Assembly (NCBI RefSeq): GCF_900104095.1
Contig: NZ_FNJO01000014.1
Coordinates: 62,001-126,000, forward strand
Direction: 5' to 3'
DNA length: 64,000 nucleotides
Source: Ralstonia sp. 25mfcol4.1
GTDB lineage: Bacteria > Pseudomonadota > Gammaproteobacteria > Burkholderiales > Burkholderiaceae
Below are positions 47,044 to 62,246 of this stretch, one piece after another. The notes under the pieces are model-generated. The model worked only from the letters and a program-made list of their open reading frames with translations, ran no database searches and was not told the DNA's origin. Both the position numbers and the translations under genes were made by a program. Positions within the stretch are counted from its first letter, which is position 1. Every line of letters begins with the position of its first letter.

Positions 47044-47577
47044 ATGTTTGAATTCACCCTGCGGCCCATGCGTGCGGCCGACCTGCCCGCCGTGCTGGCC
47101 ATCCAGGCGCAATGCTATGGCGATGCGCTGGTCGAGTCTGCCGATGCCCTGGAAAGCCGGCTCACGTTGTCTCCCGCTACCTGCTGGGTCGCCGCCTTGG
47201 TCACGCCATCGCAAAACGGCCATTCCGCCCCAGCCCTGGCCGCCTACCTGTTCACCCATGCATGGCCAGAGGGGTCGCTGCCACCCTGGAACGGCCGGCT
47301 TGCCCGCGACTGGCCCGAAACCGAGCCGCTCACGTGGTTCGTTCATGACATGGCCGTGGCACCGATCGGCCGCGGCGCAGGGCTCGCTGCCCGCCTCCAC
47401 GAGGCGGCACGCAACGTGGCGATGAAGAACGGTCTACGGTCATCGCGCCTCATCGCCGTCCAGTCAGCCGATGCATACTGGCGCAGGCTCGGGTACGCAC
47501 CGCTGGCAGCCGGCAGCCATGCAGACAAGCTGGCAGCGTATGGCGAGGGTGCGGTGTTGATGGGGTGTGTGCTGTAG
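47044..47577 (+). CDS. GNAT-family N-acetyltransferase
   Basis: The 177-residue protein has the GNAT pattern: FTLRPMRAADLPAVLAIQAQCY at the start, FVHDMAVAPIGRGAGLAARLHEAA around the acetyl-CoA pyrophosphate loop (here GRGAG), and YWRRLGYAP near the end. The acceptor is unknown. It is divergent from the Bug gene and convergent with gltD. Confidence 0.88.
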   Translation: MFEFTLRPMRAADLPAVLAIQAQCYGDALVESADALESRLTLSPATCWVAALVTPSQNGHSAPALAAYLFTHAWPEGSLPPWNGRLARDWPETEPLTWFVHDMAVAPIGRGAGLAARLHEAARNVAMKNGLRSSRLIAVQSADAYWRRLGYAPLAAGSHADKLAAYGEGAVLMGCVL

Positions 47578-47607
47578 GTCGAAGCTTGCCGAACCCGCAG
47601 GCCAGAA

Positions 47608-47642
47608 CAAAAAACCCCCGCAGCCTTCCGGCGTGCGGGGGT
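47608..47642 (-). terminator. Terminator of gltBD (also serves the GNAT gene)
   Basis: ACCCCCGCA and TGCGGGGGT arms with an 11-base loop; on the minus strand the stem is followed by a run of six T. It lies 30 bp past the gltD stop codon. Confidence 0.85.
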
Positions 47643-47671
47643 GCTTTCCAGCAAGGGCCGGAACCAGCGGC

Positions 47672-49135
<1,464 letters not shown>

Positions 49136-49247
49136 GTTGCATCCTTGGTCTTGCTGGCGCGAGGCGGCCGGGCCGGCCTCGCGTGGGGTCAGTATCTTGT
49201 TGGCGCCGCAGGCGTAGCCGCGGCGCCTCTCGTGGTGTGGCTGCCGG

Positions 49248-54011
<4,764 letters not shown>

Positions 54012-54166
54012 GGGCTGAATTCCGGTGAAGGCTGCGCAGCCAGCAAGGGCATAGACCGAACGGGATGGGCTGTCGCGGGGGGCCTCTTGATCGGGCGTGG
54101 CAGACAGCTGGGACCGCAGCGGCGTACACGAGCGTGACGCGCCGCACAATGACTGTGGGTGGAGCA

Positions 54167-54195
54167 ACTATAAGAGAATCGTCCGAGCCTCGCAA
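54167..54195 (-). promoter_or_regulatory. Candidate gltB promoter
   Basis: TTGCGA (-35, 4 of 6), 17 bp, then TATAGT (-10, 5 of 6) on the minus strand. It predicts a gltB leader of about 150 nt. The -35 box lies at the edge of the transposase-linked repeats. Confidence 0.5.
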
Positions 54196-54200
54196 AATTA

Positions 54201-54259
54201 TTAAATGGGGTCAGAACACATTAAATATTGCACCATCGCCAACGCCATTTTAAATGGGG
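54201..54259. repeat. Two direct TTAAATGGGG repeats beside the REP-type transposase
   Basis: TTAAATGGGG occurs at 54201-54210 (followed by TCAGAACACATTAAAT) and at 54250-54259 (followed by ACATATTAG). A GGGGACA in the opposite sense lies past the other end of the transposase gene (55081-55087, TGTCCCC). Such GGGGACA/GGGGTCA motifs commonly flank Y1-transposase genes in proteobacteria and probably mark the recognised ends. Confidence 0.55.
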
Positions 54260-54304
54260 ACATATTAGTTTCGACGCATATTTGCACTGAAGTAGTGCGC
54301 ATCG

Positions 54305-55039
54305 TCAGCTTTCCCTGGAGACAGCCGCCTCCGCGACTTCGGCATCTGAAATAACCGACTTTCTTGGTCGGCCTTTTGGCAGGGGCTGCACGCGGCGCGT
54401 GGCGTGACGCTCGAGTTGCACCAGGAACGCATCGCTGCCCAAAGGCCAGCCGCTATGGGCGTGCTTCTGCAGCGTGGCGAGCGTGCGGCCGGACAAACCC
54501 TCCGACGTCAACGCGCGGTAGTTGGACTGTCGCTCGAATGGCGTATTGCCGAGGTCCCAATAAATGGAGTGATCACTCACAATCGGCTGGGACTCAAAGC
54601 CAGCGTGATGCCGGTAGCTGCTCCAGCGATCCGCCTCTGGCGCGGTCACGTCGCCGGCGCGCACGGCATTGCCTTCCACATAGAGCATCGCCGGCAGCAG
54701 CCAGGTCTCGGCCTCGATGACCGCCGATCGGAAGCGGCCCTCCCAGAGGGTGCCCGTGCGATCGGCCACGCGGTTGAAGTGGCGGGCGTAGCGCCGCCCT
54801 ACCGCCTGCATGGTCAGGCTCAGCGAATCGGGGCCCTTCGGGGTCGCTACCAGATGGATATGGTTAGGCCGCAGCGCATAGGCGTGGATGGCCAGCTCAT
54901 GCTCGCGAGCCGCCATGCGCAGGCAGTCGAGGTAGTGCAGGTAGTCGTCCGTACCCAGAAAGACGGGCTGGCGGTTGTTGCCGCGCTGCAACACCATGGT
55001 CGGCAGGCCGGCGGGGGAGAAACGGGGAAGGCGGGCCAT
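54305..55039 (-). mobile_element. REP-associated tyrosine transposase (Y1/HUH, RAYT)
   Basis: The 244-residue protein has an intact HUH motif (RPNHIHLVATP, H60 and H62) and the RAYT signature around the likely catalytic tyrosine (RRYARHFNRVADRTGTLWEGRF, Y84), with the later YVEGNAVRAG and WSSYRHHAG parts. The end has a basic GRPRKS segment. RAYTs are single-strand DNA transposases tied to dispersed palindromic repeats rather than typical insertion sequences. It lies alone between gltB and the dGTPase gene, flanked by GGGGACA-type repeats on both sides. Confidence 0.9.
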
Positions 55040-55080
55040 CGGGCATCCCGGAGGAAAGATGCCCGCATGATAACCTGATC

Positions 55081-55087
55081 TGTCCCC
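55081..55087. repeat. Inverted TGTCCCC motif on the distal side of the transposase gene
   Basis: TCTGTCCCCGTTTTT is the reverse complement of the GGGGACA-type motif at 54256-54262. With it, it brackets the transposase gene in inverted orientation. Confidence 0.5.
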
Positions 55088-55108
55088 GTTTTTGGCGGAC
55101 TGCTTTTC

Positions 55109-56269
55109 TCAGCCGATCGAGTTGCTCTCGCTGACCGCGAAGATGCGCCGGTGCTCGCGGATGGCATAGCGATCCGTCATGCCGGCGATGTAGTGGGCGA
55201 TCAGGCGCGGCTGGTCGGCGCCGTGGCCGGCCTGGTACTGCGGCGGCAGCAGACGCGAGTCCTGCATGAAGGCGCCGAACAGGTCGGTGATGATGCGCTG
55301 CGCCTTGGCCGACATGCGCATGACCAGGTAATGCCGGTACAGGTGGCGGAACAGGAAACGCTTCAGCGCCGCGGCTTCTTCGTGGATCTTCGGGCTGAAC
55401 GAGACCAGCGGCCCGGCAGCGCGCACGTCGGCAATCGACTTCGGATTGGCGGCGGCGATATTGCGGCCGGTCGTCTCGATCAGATCGACGATCAGCGTAT
55501 TGATCATGCGCCGGACCGTCTCGTTGATCGCCCGGCGCCCGTTGATGCCCGGGAACGCCGCTGCCACCTCTGCGCGATGGCGGCCCCACATCGGCACTTC
55601 GTCCAGCTGCTCCAGCGTCAGCAGGCCGGAGCGCAGGCCGTCGTCGATATCGTGGTTGTTGTAGGCAATCTCGTCGGCCAGATTGGCCAGCTGAGCCTCC
55701 AGCGACGGCTGCGCACCCTCCAGGAAACGCCGCCCCAGCTCGCCGAGCGCCGCAGCATTGACGCGCGAGCAATGCTTGAGGATGCCCTCGCGCGTCTCGA
55801 ACGTCAGGTTCAGCCCGTTGAAGCCGCCGTAGCGTTCCTCCAGCTCGTCGACCACCAGCAGGCTCTGCAGGTTGTGCTCGAATCCGCCGTGGTTCTTCAT
55901 GCAGCCGTTCAGCGCGTCCTGTCCCGCGTGGCCGAACGGCGTGTGGCCCAGATCGTGGGCCAGCGAGATCGCCTCGACCAGATCTTCGTTGAGCCGCAGG
56001 TTGCGCGCGATGGAGCGGGCGATCTGCGCCACCTCCAGGCTGTGCGTCAGCCGCGTGCGGAACAGGTCGCCTTCATGGTTGACGAAGACCTGCGTCTTGT
56101 ATTCGAGCCGGCGGAAGGCCGTGCTGTGGATCACGCGGTCGCGGTCGCGCTGGAATTCACTGCGCGAGGACGAGGCTGGTTCGGCATGCACCCGGCCGCG
56201 CGTCTTTGCGGAGCGCGCGGCATAAGGGGCGAGATGGGCTTCGAGGTCAGTCGCAGGAGCGGTGGTCAT
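55109..56269 (-). CDS. dgt: Deoxyguanosinetriphosphate triphosphohydrolase-like protein
   Basis: The 386-residue HD-domain protein has [20 protein letters not shown], the metal-binding [13 protein letters not shown] and the family region [22 protein letters not shown]. It removes triphosphate from dGTP or other dNTPs. It lacks the extra insert of E. coli Dgt and belongs to the shorter dGTPase-like type. It lies 55 bp past aroB on the same strand. Confidence 0.93.
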   Translation of the reverse strand: MTTAPATDLEAHLAPYAARSAKTRGRVHAEPASSSRSEFQRDRDRVIHSTAFRRLEYKTQVFVNHEGDLFRTRLTHSLEVAQIARSIARNLRLNEDLVEAISLAHDLGHTPFGHAGQDALNGCMKNHGGFEHNLQSLLVVDELEERYGGFNGLNLTFETREGILKHCSRVNAAALGELGRRFLEGAQPSLEAQLANLADEIAYNNHDIDDGLRSGLLTLEQLDEVPMWGRHRAEVAAAFPGINGRRAINETVRRMINTLIVDLIETTGRNIAAANPKSIADVRAAGPLVSFSPKIHEEAAALKRFLFRHLYRHYLVMRMSAKAQRIITDLFGAFMQDSRLLPPQYQAGHGADQPRLIAHYIAGMTDRYAIREHRRIFAVSESNSIG

Positions 56270-56324
56270 GCGGGCAATCCGTTATTCCGTTGCTGGTTCA
56301 GGGTTGCAAGGCATAACCAGGCGC

Positions 56325-57431
56325 TTACGCGACCGGCGCCTCTACGGGAGGTTTCAGGACGGCGTGGCGCAGCGTGTCACGCAGGTCCGGATCGGGCACG
56401 GTGGTAATGAACGCCTCGCCAAGCTTGCGCAGCAGGATGAACTTGATGCTGCCTGCCTCTGCCTTCTTGTCCACCTTCATCAGTTCGATATAGCGGTCGA
56501 TACCCAGGTCCGGCGCCACCACGGGCAGCAGCGCCGCCTGCGTCAGCGTACGGATACGCGCACGGGTCTCGACGTCGATGAATCCCAGGCGATGCGACAG
56601 ATCGGCCGCCATCACCATGCCGCAGCCCACCGCCTCGCCGTGGAGCCACTCGCCATAGCCCATGCCGGCTTCGATGGCATGGCCGAACGTGTGTCCGAAA
56701 TTCAGGATCGCCCGCAGGCCGCCTTCGCGCTCGTCCTGGGCCACCACGCCGGCCTTGATCTCGCACGAGCGCCGCACCGCCTCGGCCATCGTGCCAGTGT
56801 CACAGGCGTTGAGCGCGGCGATGTTGTCCTCGATCCAGGCAAAGTAATCCGCATCGGCGATCGCGCCGTGCTTGATCACCTCGGCCAGGCCGGCGGCCAG
56901 CTCGCGCGGCGGCAGCGTCTTCAGCGTGTCGATGTCGGCGATCACCGCGTTGGGCTGGTGGAACGCCCCGATCATGTTCTTGCCGAGCGGGTGGTTGATG
57001 CCGGTCTTGCCACCGACCGACGAATCCACCTGTGACAGCAGCGTGGTCGGCATCTGGACGAACGGCACTCCGCGCATGTAGCAGGCGGCGGCAAAGCCGG
57101 TCATGTCGCCCACCACGCCACCGCCCAGCGCGACCAGCGTGGTCTTGCGGTCGGCGCCCGCCTGCAGCAGTGCGTCGAAGACCAGGTTCAGCGTTTCCCA
57201 CTGCTTGAAGCGTTCGCCGTCCGGCAGCACTACCGTCCGGACAGTCTTGCCCAGGCCGGCCAGCACCGCTTCGACGCGGGCCGCATACAGCGGGCCGACG
57301 GTCTCGTTGGTGACGATGACGGCATGCTGGCCTCGCACGTGCGGCTGCAGCAGGTCGGCGCGGTCCAGCAGGCCGCCGCCGATATGGATGGGGTAGCTAC
57401 GCGCCCCGAGATCGACTTCCAGCGTGATCAT
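56325..57431 (-). CDS. aroB: 3-dehydroquinate synthase
   Basis: The 368-residue enzyme turns DAHP into 3-dehydroquinate using NAD+ and a divalent metal. It shows [46 protein letters not shown] and [24 protein letters not shown], with the metal-ligand histidines. It overlaps aroK by four bases. Confidence 0.97.
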   Translation of the reverse strand: MITLEVDLGARSYPIHIGGGLLDRADLLQPHVRGQHAVIVTNETVGPLYAARVEAVLAGLGKTVRTVVLPDGERFKQWETLNLVFDALLQAGADRKTTLVALGGGVVGDMTGFAAACYMRGVPFVQMPTTLLSQVDSSVGGKTGINHPLGKNMIGAFHQPNAVIADIDTLKTLPPRELAAGLAEVIKHGAIADADYFAWIEDNIAALNACDTGTMAEAVRRSCEIKAGVVAQDEREGGLRAILNFGHTFGHAIEAGMGYGEWLHGEAVGCGMVMAADLSHRLGFIDVETRARIRTLTQAALLPVVAPDLGIDRYIELMKVDKKAEAGSIKFILLRKLGEAFITTVPDPDLRDTLRHAVLKPPVEAPVA

Positions 57432-58096
57432 GAATGGGTGTCCTGCGCCGGCTGCCCAGCCACCGGATCGGTGTCGGGCGCCGCTTCCACCGATGGAAAC
57501 GTGAAGCCGGCCATTTCAAGTTGCATGAGAACCATATTAGCAAGCTGTGCCACGGTCGGCTTGCCGGTTTCGATAATGAAATCCGCCACTTCCCGGTAGA
57601 GCGGGTCGCGCTGATCGTAGAGCGCCTCCAGCCGGCCTTTTGGGTCTTCGGTCTGGAGCAGCGGACGGTTGCGGTCATGGCGCGTACGCAGCCACAGGTC
57701 ATGCGGACTCGCGCGCAGGTAGACCACGGTGCCGTTGGCTTTCAGGGCCGCCCGGTTGGCGTCGCGCAGCACGGCGCCGCCGCCCGTGGCCAGCACGATG
57801 CCGGTGCGGCCGGTCAGCTCGGCAATCATCTGCTCTTCGCGATCCCGAAACCCGGCCTCGCCCTCGTGCTCGAAGATCACCGGAATCTTCACGCCGCAAC
57901 GCGCTTCAAGCTCGTGGTCGGAGTCGAAGAACGGGTAATCGAGGCGTCGGGCCACCGAGCGGCCGACGGTGGTCTTGCCGGCGCCCATCAGGCCAACAAA
58001 GAATAGATTCGGGCGATTGGCTGTCACTGGACTGTCTTGCGCGAAAAGGCTCGGGGCATTGGCACGCCGCCCGGGCACCTCGCTGGCGTGATTCAT
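57428..58096 (-). CDS. aroK: Shikimate kinase
   Basis: The enzyme phosphorylates shikimate. Walker [21 protein letters not shown] (shikimate/Mg site), FRDREEQ and [10 protein letters not shown] are all present, plus the lid RNRPLL. From the ATG at 58096 it is 222 residues with a 40-residue N-terminal extension and a Pro/Asp-rich tail, longer than the usual 175-190. A GTG at 58027 ([12 protein letters not shown]) would give 199 residues. Neither has a clear ribosome site, so the start is uncertain. Confidence 0.93.
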   Translation of the reverse strand: MNHASEVPGRRANAPSLFAQDSPVTANRPNLFFVGLMGAGKTTVGRSVARRLDYPFFDSDHELEARCGVKIPVIFEHEGEAGFRDREEQMIAELTGRTGIVLATGGGAVLRDANRAALKANGTVVYLRASPHDLWLRTRHDRNRPLLQTEDPKGRLEALYDQRDPLYREVADFIIETGKPTVAQLANMVLMQLEMAGFTFPSVEAAPDTDPVAGQPAQDTHS

Positions 58097-58163
58097 ACGC
58101 CATTTTGCATCATTGCGGTCCCGGATCCGGCTGGCCGTCGGTTCCGCCAACGATGCCGCGAAA

Positions 58164-58198
58164 AGGAAAAAAGGCCGCGTCGCATACCGACGCGGCCT
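58164..58198 (-). terminator. Terminator after pilQ
   Basis: AGGCCGCGTCG and CGACGCGGCCT form a perfect 11-bp stem with a 5-base loop; on the minus strand it is followed by six T. It separates pilMNOPQ from aroKB, so aroK needs its own promoter in the next 70-140 bp. Confidence 0.9.
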
Positions 58199-58241
58199 GC
58201 CAGTCTACTGCATCCGGGCGCCCTGCTGCACCCGAACGGTG

Positions 58242-60371
58242 TTATTTCAACGATACGCTGTCGTTCAGGATGCGCGGCGTCAGGAACACCAGCAGCTCGG
58301 TCCGGTTGTTGACCTTGGCGTTGTTCTTGAACAGGTTGCCCAGCACCGGGATGTCGCCCAGCCAGGGCACCTTGTTGACGGTATTCGACTCGTCCTGGCT
58401 GTAGATGCCGCCGATCACCACGGTGCCGCCGTTCTCCACCAGCACCTGGGTCTGCACGTGCTTGGTGTCGATGGCGAAGCCGTTGACGGTCTGGATACCC
58501 ACGCTGTCCTTATTGACGTCGACGTCAAGCAGCACGTTGCCTTCCGGCGTGATCTGCGGCGTGACCTCCAGCTTCAGGTTCGCCTTGCGGAACTGGACTG
58601 ACGTGGCGCCGCTCGACGTGGCGGACTGGTACGGCAGTTCGGTACCCTGTTCGATCAGCGCCTTGATGTTGTTGGCAGTCACGACACGGGGGCTGGAGAT
58701 GATCTTGCCCTTGCCGTCGGCTTCCAGCGCGGACAGTTCCACATCCAGGAACCGGCCCGCCGCAGCATTGAAGATGCTGAATGCCGCGGTGGCCGGATTC
58801 GTGCCGTTGATGGCTGCTGCCGGCAGGCTCAGCGCCGGCGACAGGTCGTTCGTGGCGCCCGGCAGCGAGTTGCCGTAGTTGCTGCTCAGCGAACTGCCCG
58901 ACTTCGGCAACGCAAAGCCCAGCTTGACACCGAGATTGCGGCTGAACGTATCGCTGGCTTCCACGATACGTGCCTCGATGATCACCTGACGCACCGGAAT
59001 ATCGATCTTCTGCAGGAAGCCCTGCACTTCCTCCAGTTTCGAACCGATGTCGGACACGAACAGCTGGTTGGTACGCGGATCCGCCGTCAGCGAGCCGCGC
59101 TTGGACAGCATGCGCGTGACGCCCGCTGCACCCGCAGCGCCGCCACCCGCCGGGACCGCAGACCCGCCCCCCGCTCCACCGGTGACTGCCAGCCCCAGCA
59201 GCATGCGGCGAACGTCGTCGGCACGCTGGTAGTTCAGCTGGAACACCTGGCTGCGGATCGGCTCAAGCTCGTTAATCTGCTGCTGCGCTTCAAGTTCGAG
59301 CTTTTCCTTCGTGGCCAGCTCGGCCTTGGGCGCCACCCACAGCACGTTACCGTTGCGGCGCGAAGCCAGCCCCTTGGAATCGAGCACGATCTGCAGCGCC
59401 TGATCCCACGGCACATCCTTCAGGCGCAGCGTCAGGTTGCCCTGCACGGTATCGCTGGTGATGATGTTCAGGTTCGTGAAATCGGCAAAGACCTGCAGCA
59501 GCGAGCGGATGTCGATGTTCTGGAAGTTCAGCGACAGGCGCTCGCCCCGGTAGCCCTGGCCAGAGATCAGCTTGTTCGGGTCTTCCTTGACCTGGCGCAC
59601 CTCGACCACGAACTGGTTGTCCGTCTGGTACGAACTGTATTCCCAGTTGCCGCGCGGCTCGATCGTCAGCCGTGCGGCGCCGTTGGCGTCGGTGGCGCGC
59701 ATGGCCTGCACCGGCGTGCCGAAGTCGGTCACGTCGAAGCGGCGGCGCAGGTCGTTCGGCAGCCCGGTGCCAATGAAGTCAACCACCAGGTTCTGGCCCT
59801 GCTGCTGGATATTGACGCCGGAATCCCGCGACGACAGGTCCACCACCACGCGGCCCGAACCGTCGGTGCCACGCCGGAAGTCGATATTGCGGATCAGCGT
59901 GCGGTTGGCCGCCACGGGCTGCATCGCGGACGCCGCCGGCGCGAAGGTCGGCGCGGCCGCGGCCGCCGACTGCGTCACGTTGTCCATCAGCACCACGAAC
60001 TGCTTGCCCCGCATTTCCGTGCGATACGTGGCGTTGCGGGCCAGGTTCAGCACCACGCGGGTGCGGTCCCCGATCTGCATCACGTTGGCGCTCTTGAGGA
60101 GCTTGCCCGCGTATTCATATTGCGCACGGCCCTGCGCGAATCCCGTATCGAAGAAATCGATCGCGATCTTTGCAGGATTCTGCGTGGAGAAGTCCGCTGG
60201 CTTCTGCGCAAGCGGCCCCTGCAGGTCGACCGTGAAAACGGTCTGCTCGCCAACCACGTTGGCTTCCACCTGCTTGATCTGGTTGTTTTGTGCCAGTGCG
60301 GCCGGAGAGGCCAGCACCAGCGCCATCGCTGAAGCGCCCGCAAGCGCCCGGACCCAACGTGCCGTGATCAT
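58242..60371 (-). CDS. pilQ: Type IV pilus secretin PilQ
   Basis: The 709-residue outer-membrane secretin has a signal peptide (ALAGASAMALVLASPAALA), two AMIN-type peptidoglycan-binding domains in the first 270 residues, a secretin N domain (LNFQNIDIRSLLQVFADFTNLNI), and the C-terminal secretin gate and barrel (GKIISSPRVVTANN, GTVVIGGIYSQDE, RTELLVFLTPRIL). It forms the pore through which the pilus exits. A Gly/Ala-rich insert lies near residue 400. It overlaps pilP by four bases. Confidence 0.96.
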   Translation of the reverse strand: MITARWVRALAGASAMALVLASPAALAQNNQIKQVEANVVGEQTVFTVDLQGPLAQKPADFSTQNPAKIAIDFFDTGFAQGRAQYEYAGKLLKSANVMQIGDRTRVVLNLARNATYRTEMRGKQFVVLMDNVTQSAAAAAPTFAPAASAMQPVAANRTLIRNIDFRRGTDGSGRVVVDLSSRDSGVNIQQQGQNLVVDFIGTGLPNDLRRRFDVTDFGTPVQAMRATDANGAARLTIEPRGNWEYSSYQTDNQFVVEVRQVKEDPNKLISGQGYRGERLSLNFQNIDIRSLLQVFADFTNLNIITSDTVQGNLTLRLKDVPWDQALQIVLDSKGLASRRNGNVLWVAPKAELATKEKLELEAQQQINELEPIRSQVFQLNYQRADDVRRMLLGLAVTGGAGGGSAVPAGGGAAGAAGVTRMLSKRGSLTADPRTNQLFVSDIGSKLEEVQGFLQKIDIPVRQVIIEARIVEASDTFSRNLGVKLGFALPKSGSSLSSNYGNSLPGATNDLSPALSLPAAAINGTNPATAAFSIFNAAAGRFLDVELSALEADGKGKIISSPRVVTANNIKALIEQGTELPYQSATSSGATSVQFRKANLKLEVTPQITPEGNVLLDVDVNKDSVGIQTVNGFAIDTKHVQTQVLVENGGTVVIGGIYSQDESNTVNKVPWLGDIPVLGNLFKNNAKVNNRTELLVFLTPRILNDSVSLK

Positions 60372-60907
60372 GCGGATGCCTCCAGCTTCAGGCTGGTCAT
60401 TTTCTCTTTCCAATCTGAGACCCCTTCCCGAACCAATTCGCGCAACACGATCTCCTGATCGCTGATGCGGACCACCCGGCCATAGCTCTGGCCGAGATAC
60501 TGACCCACCTTGACGTGATGGATCTTGTTATCTACGCGTATGACACCGTAGGTCTCGCCGTTTTTCTTCAGCATGCCGAGCATCTTGAAGTTCTCCAGCG
60601 GATAGTCTTCAAGCGGCTCGTGTCGCCGTCCGGCCTCCGGCGACTCAGACATCGTCTTGTTCAGTTCGCCGATCTTCGTCTGCGCAAACGGTTCCGGCGA
60701 TGCGCGCCCGCCGTACTCGCGTGGCGTGTACGACTTGACCTCGGGCAACGGTTCCGGCGGCGGAGCCTTGGCGGCGCGCGTCTGCGTCATCCATTGACGC
60801 AGACCGTCGTCATCGCTCTGGCCGCAGCCGGCCAGGGCCACCACGGCCAGCGCGGCGGCGGCAAGCGCCTGCGCCATGGCAGGCTGGGGTCGGGTCAGGC
60901 GGCTCAC
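60368..60907 (-). CDS. pilP: Type IV pilus lipoprotein PilP
   Basis: The 179-residue protein has lipobox LAGC (Cys28) and the PilP pattern YPLENFKMLGMLKKNGETYGVIRVDNKIHHVKVGQYLGQSYGRV. It links PilNO at the inner membrane to PilQ. It overlaps both neighbours by four bases. Confidence 0.95.
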   Translation of the reverse strand: MSRLTRPQPAMAQALAAAALAVVALAGCGQSDDDGLRQWMTQTRAAKAPPPEPLPEVKSYTPREYGGRASPEPFAQTKIGELNKTMSESPEAGRRHEPLEDYPLENFKMLGMLKKNGETYGVIRVDNKIHHVKVGQYLGQSYGRVVRISDQEIVLRELVREGVSDWKEKMTSLKLEASA

Positions 60908-61578
60908 TTGGCGCCTCCCTTCTTGTTCTTCGCGGCGGCGTCGGCGGCGGCCTTGCGCTGCGCGGCCTGCTCGTCCGGATCCAGTGCGCGATAGGCCATC
61001 GCCATCCCTTCCATCGACAGCGTGCCGTCCTTGCCGACCGACATGTTCAGGTTGCGCATGGAGACGATCCGCGACAGGGCCGCCACGTCGGCGTTGAAAA
61101 GCGCGACGTCGTGGTAGCGGCCGGTGACCTTCAGGTTGACCGGGATTTCGGCAAAGTATGGCTTGATGGCTGCCGCCTGCGGCTTGAACAGTTCGAACTG
61201 GAGACCGCGCGCCACGCCGGCGTGATTGACATCGGCCAGCAGCGCGTCCATTTCGGTGCTGTTCGGCAATTGCCGCTCGGCCAGCGCCACGCGTTTTTCG
61301 ACCTCGGCCTTCTGCGTGCGCAATGCGTCCAGATTGGCCACCTGCGCCACCTTGGACTTGAACTGCTGCTTCAGCTGTTCGTGTTCGGCGTGCTTGCGGT
61401 CTAGCTCGTCGCTCTTGTCGCTCCAGTAGAACTGCCAGCCCAGCATCAGCACGATAACGGCCGCCAGAATCGAGAACAGCACGCGGGGCGCGGCCGGCCA
61501 GGTTTCGGGCTCGTTCAGGTTCAGGCCGCGGAACTGCGCGGTCAGGTCCTGCAGGGAGATATTCGAATTCAGCGCCAT
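60904..61578 (-). CDS. pilO: Type IV pilus inner-membrane protein PilO
   Basis: The 224-residue protein has one membrane helix (VLFSILAAVIVLMLGWQFYW), a coiled coil (KHAEHEQLKQQFKSKVAQV) and a ferredoxin-like periplasmic domain. It forms a dimer with PilN. The tail is rich in Ala and Lys. Confidence 0.95.
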   Translation of the reverse strand: MALNSNISLQDLTAQFRGLNLNEPETWPAAPRVLFSILAAVIVLMLGWQFYWSDKSDELDRKHAEHEQLKQQFKSKVAQVANLDALRTQKAEVEKRVALAERQLPNSTEMDALLADVNHAGVARGLQFELFKPQAAAIKPYFAEIPVNLKVTGRYHDVALFNADVAALSRIVSMRNLNMSVGKDGTLSMEGMAMAYRALDPDEQAAQRKAAADAAAKNKKGGAK

Positions 61579-61580
61579 GA

Positions 61581-62228
61581 TCAGACCTTGCCTCCCGCCG
61601 GCTTGGCCGCAGCAGCCGATGCGCCTGCCCTCTTCTTGTCAGCCGGTTGCTCCGGCGCGCGATAGGCGAAACGCATGGAGAAATCGAACAGCCGGCGCTG
61701 TTCGCGCAGGTTGTTGGTCATCATGATGGCCTTCGATTCCACCAGCTCGGCGCGGTCCAGCCATTGCACCTGGCTGAAGTTGCGCAGCAGTTCCGACACG
61801 CGTTCGTTGGATTGCGCCACGCCAGTGATGACGAACGTGTCGCCCGACTGCTTGAGCGTGGTCAGGTACACGCCTTCTGGCACCTGGCGCACCAGTTCCT
61901 CAAGCAGCTGCACGGGCATGTTGCGCTCGGCCTGCAGGCTTTCGATGGCACGCTGGCGATCGAGCAGCGCCTCGATATCCTTCTTGAGCGTCGTGACTTC
62001 CCTGATCTGCCCGTCCATCCGGGAGTTCTCGGCTGTCAGCGTCTGATTGAGATGGGTCATCTCATCGATCTGGGAATCGATGTAGAAGCCGCCGATCAGC
62101 ACCACGAGCGCGCCCGCGCCCGCCGCACCGCCCAGCATGCTGTAGACCTTCTTGCGCCGGGCTGCCTTGCGCGCCTCGTGATACGGCAGCAGGTTGACCG
62201 ACGGAATGGTATTCGTCGTCGTGGACAT
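61581..62228 (-). CDS. pilN: Type IV pilus inner-membrane protein PilN
   Basis: The 215-residue protein starts with IPSVNLLPYHEARKAARRKK, the cytoplasmic INLLP-type motif that docks into PilM, followed by one membrane helix and a periplasmic coiled-coil plus ferredoxin-like domain. It is two bases ahead of pilO. Confidence 0.95.
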   Translation of the reverse strand: MSTTTNTIPSVNLLPYHEARKAARRKKVYSMLGGAAGAGALVVLIGGFYIDSQIDEMTHLNQTLTAENSRMDGQIREVTTLKKDIEALLDRQRAIESLQAERNMPVQLLEELVRQVPEGVYLTTLKQSGDTFVITGVAQSNERVSELLRNFSQVQWLDRAELVESKAIMMTNNLREQRRLFDFSMRFAYRAPEQPADKKRAGASAAAAKPAGGKV

Positions 62229-62246
62229 GCGAGTCCCCCCGGTGAC

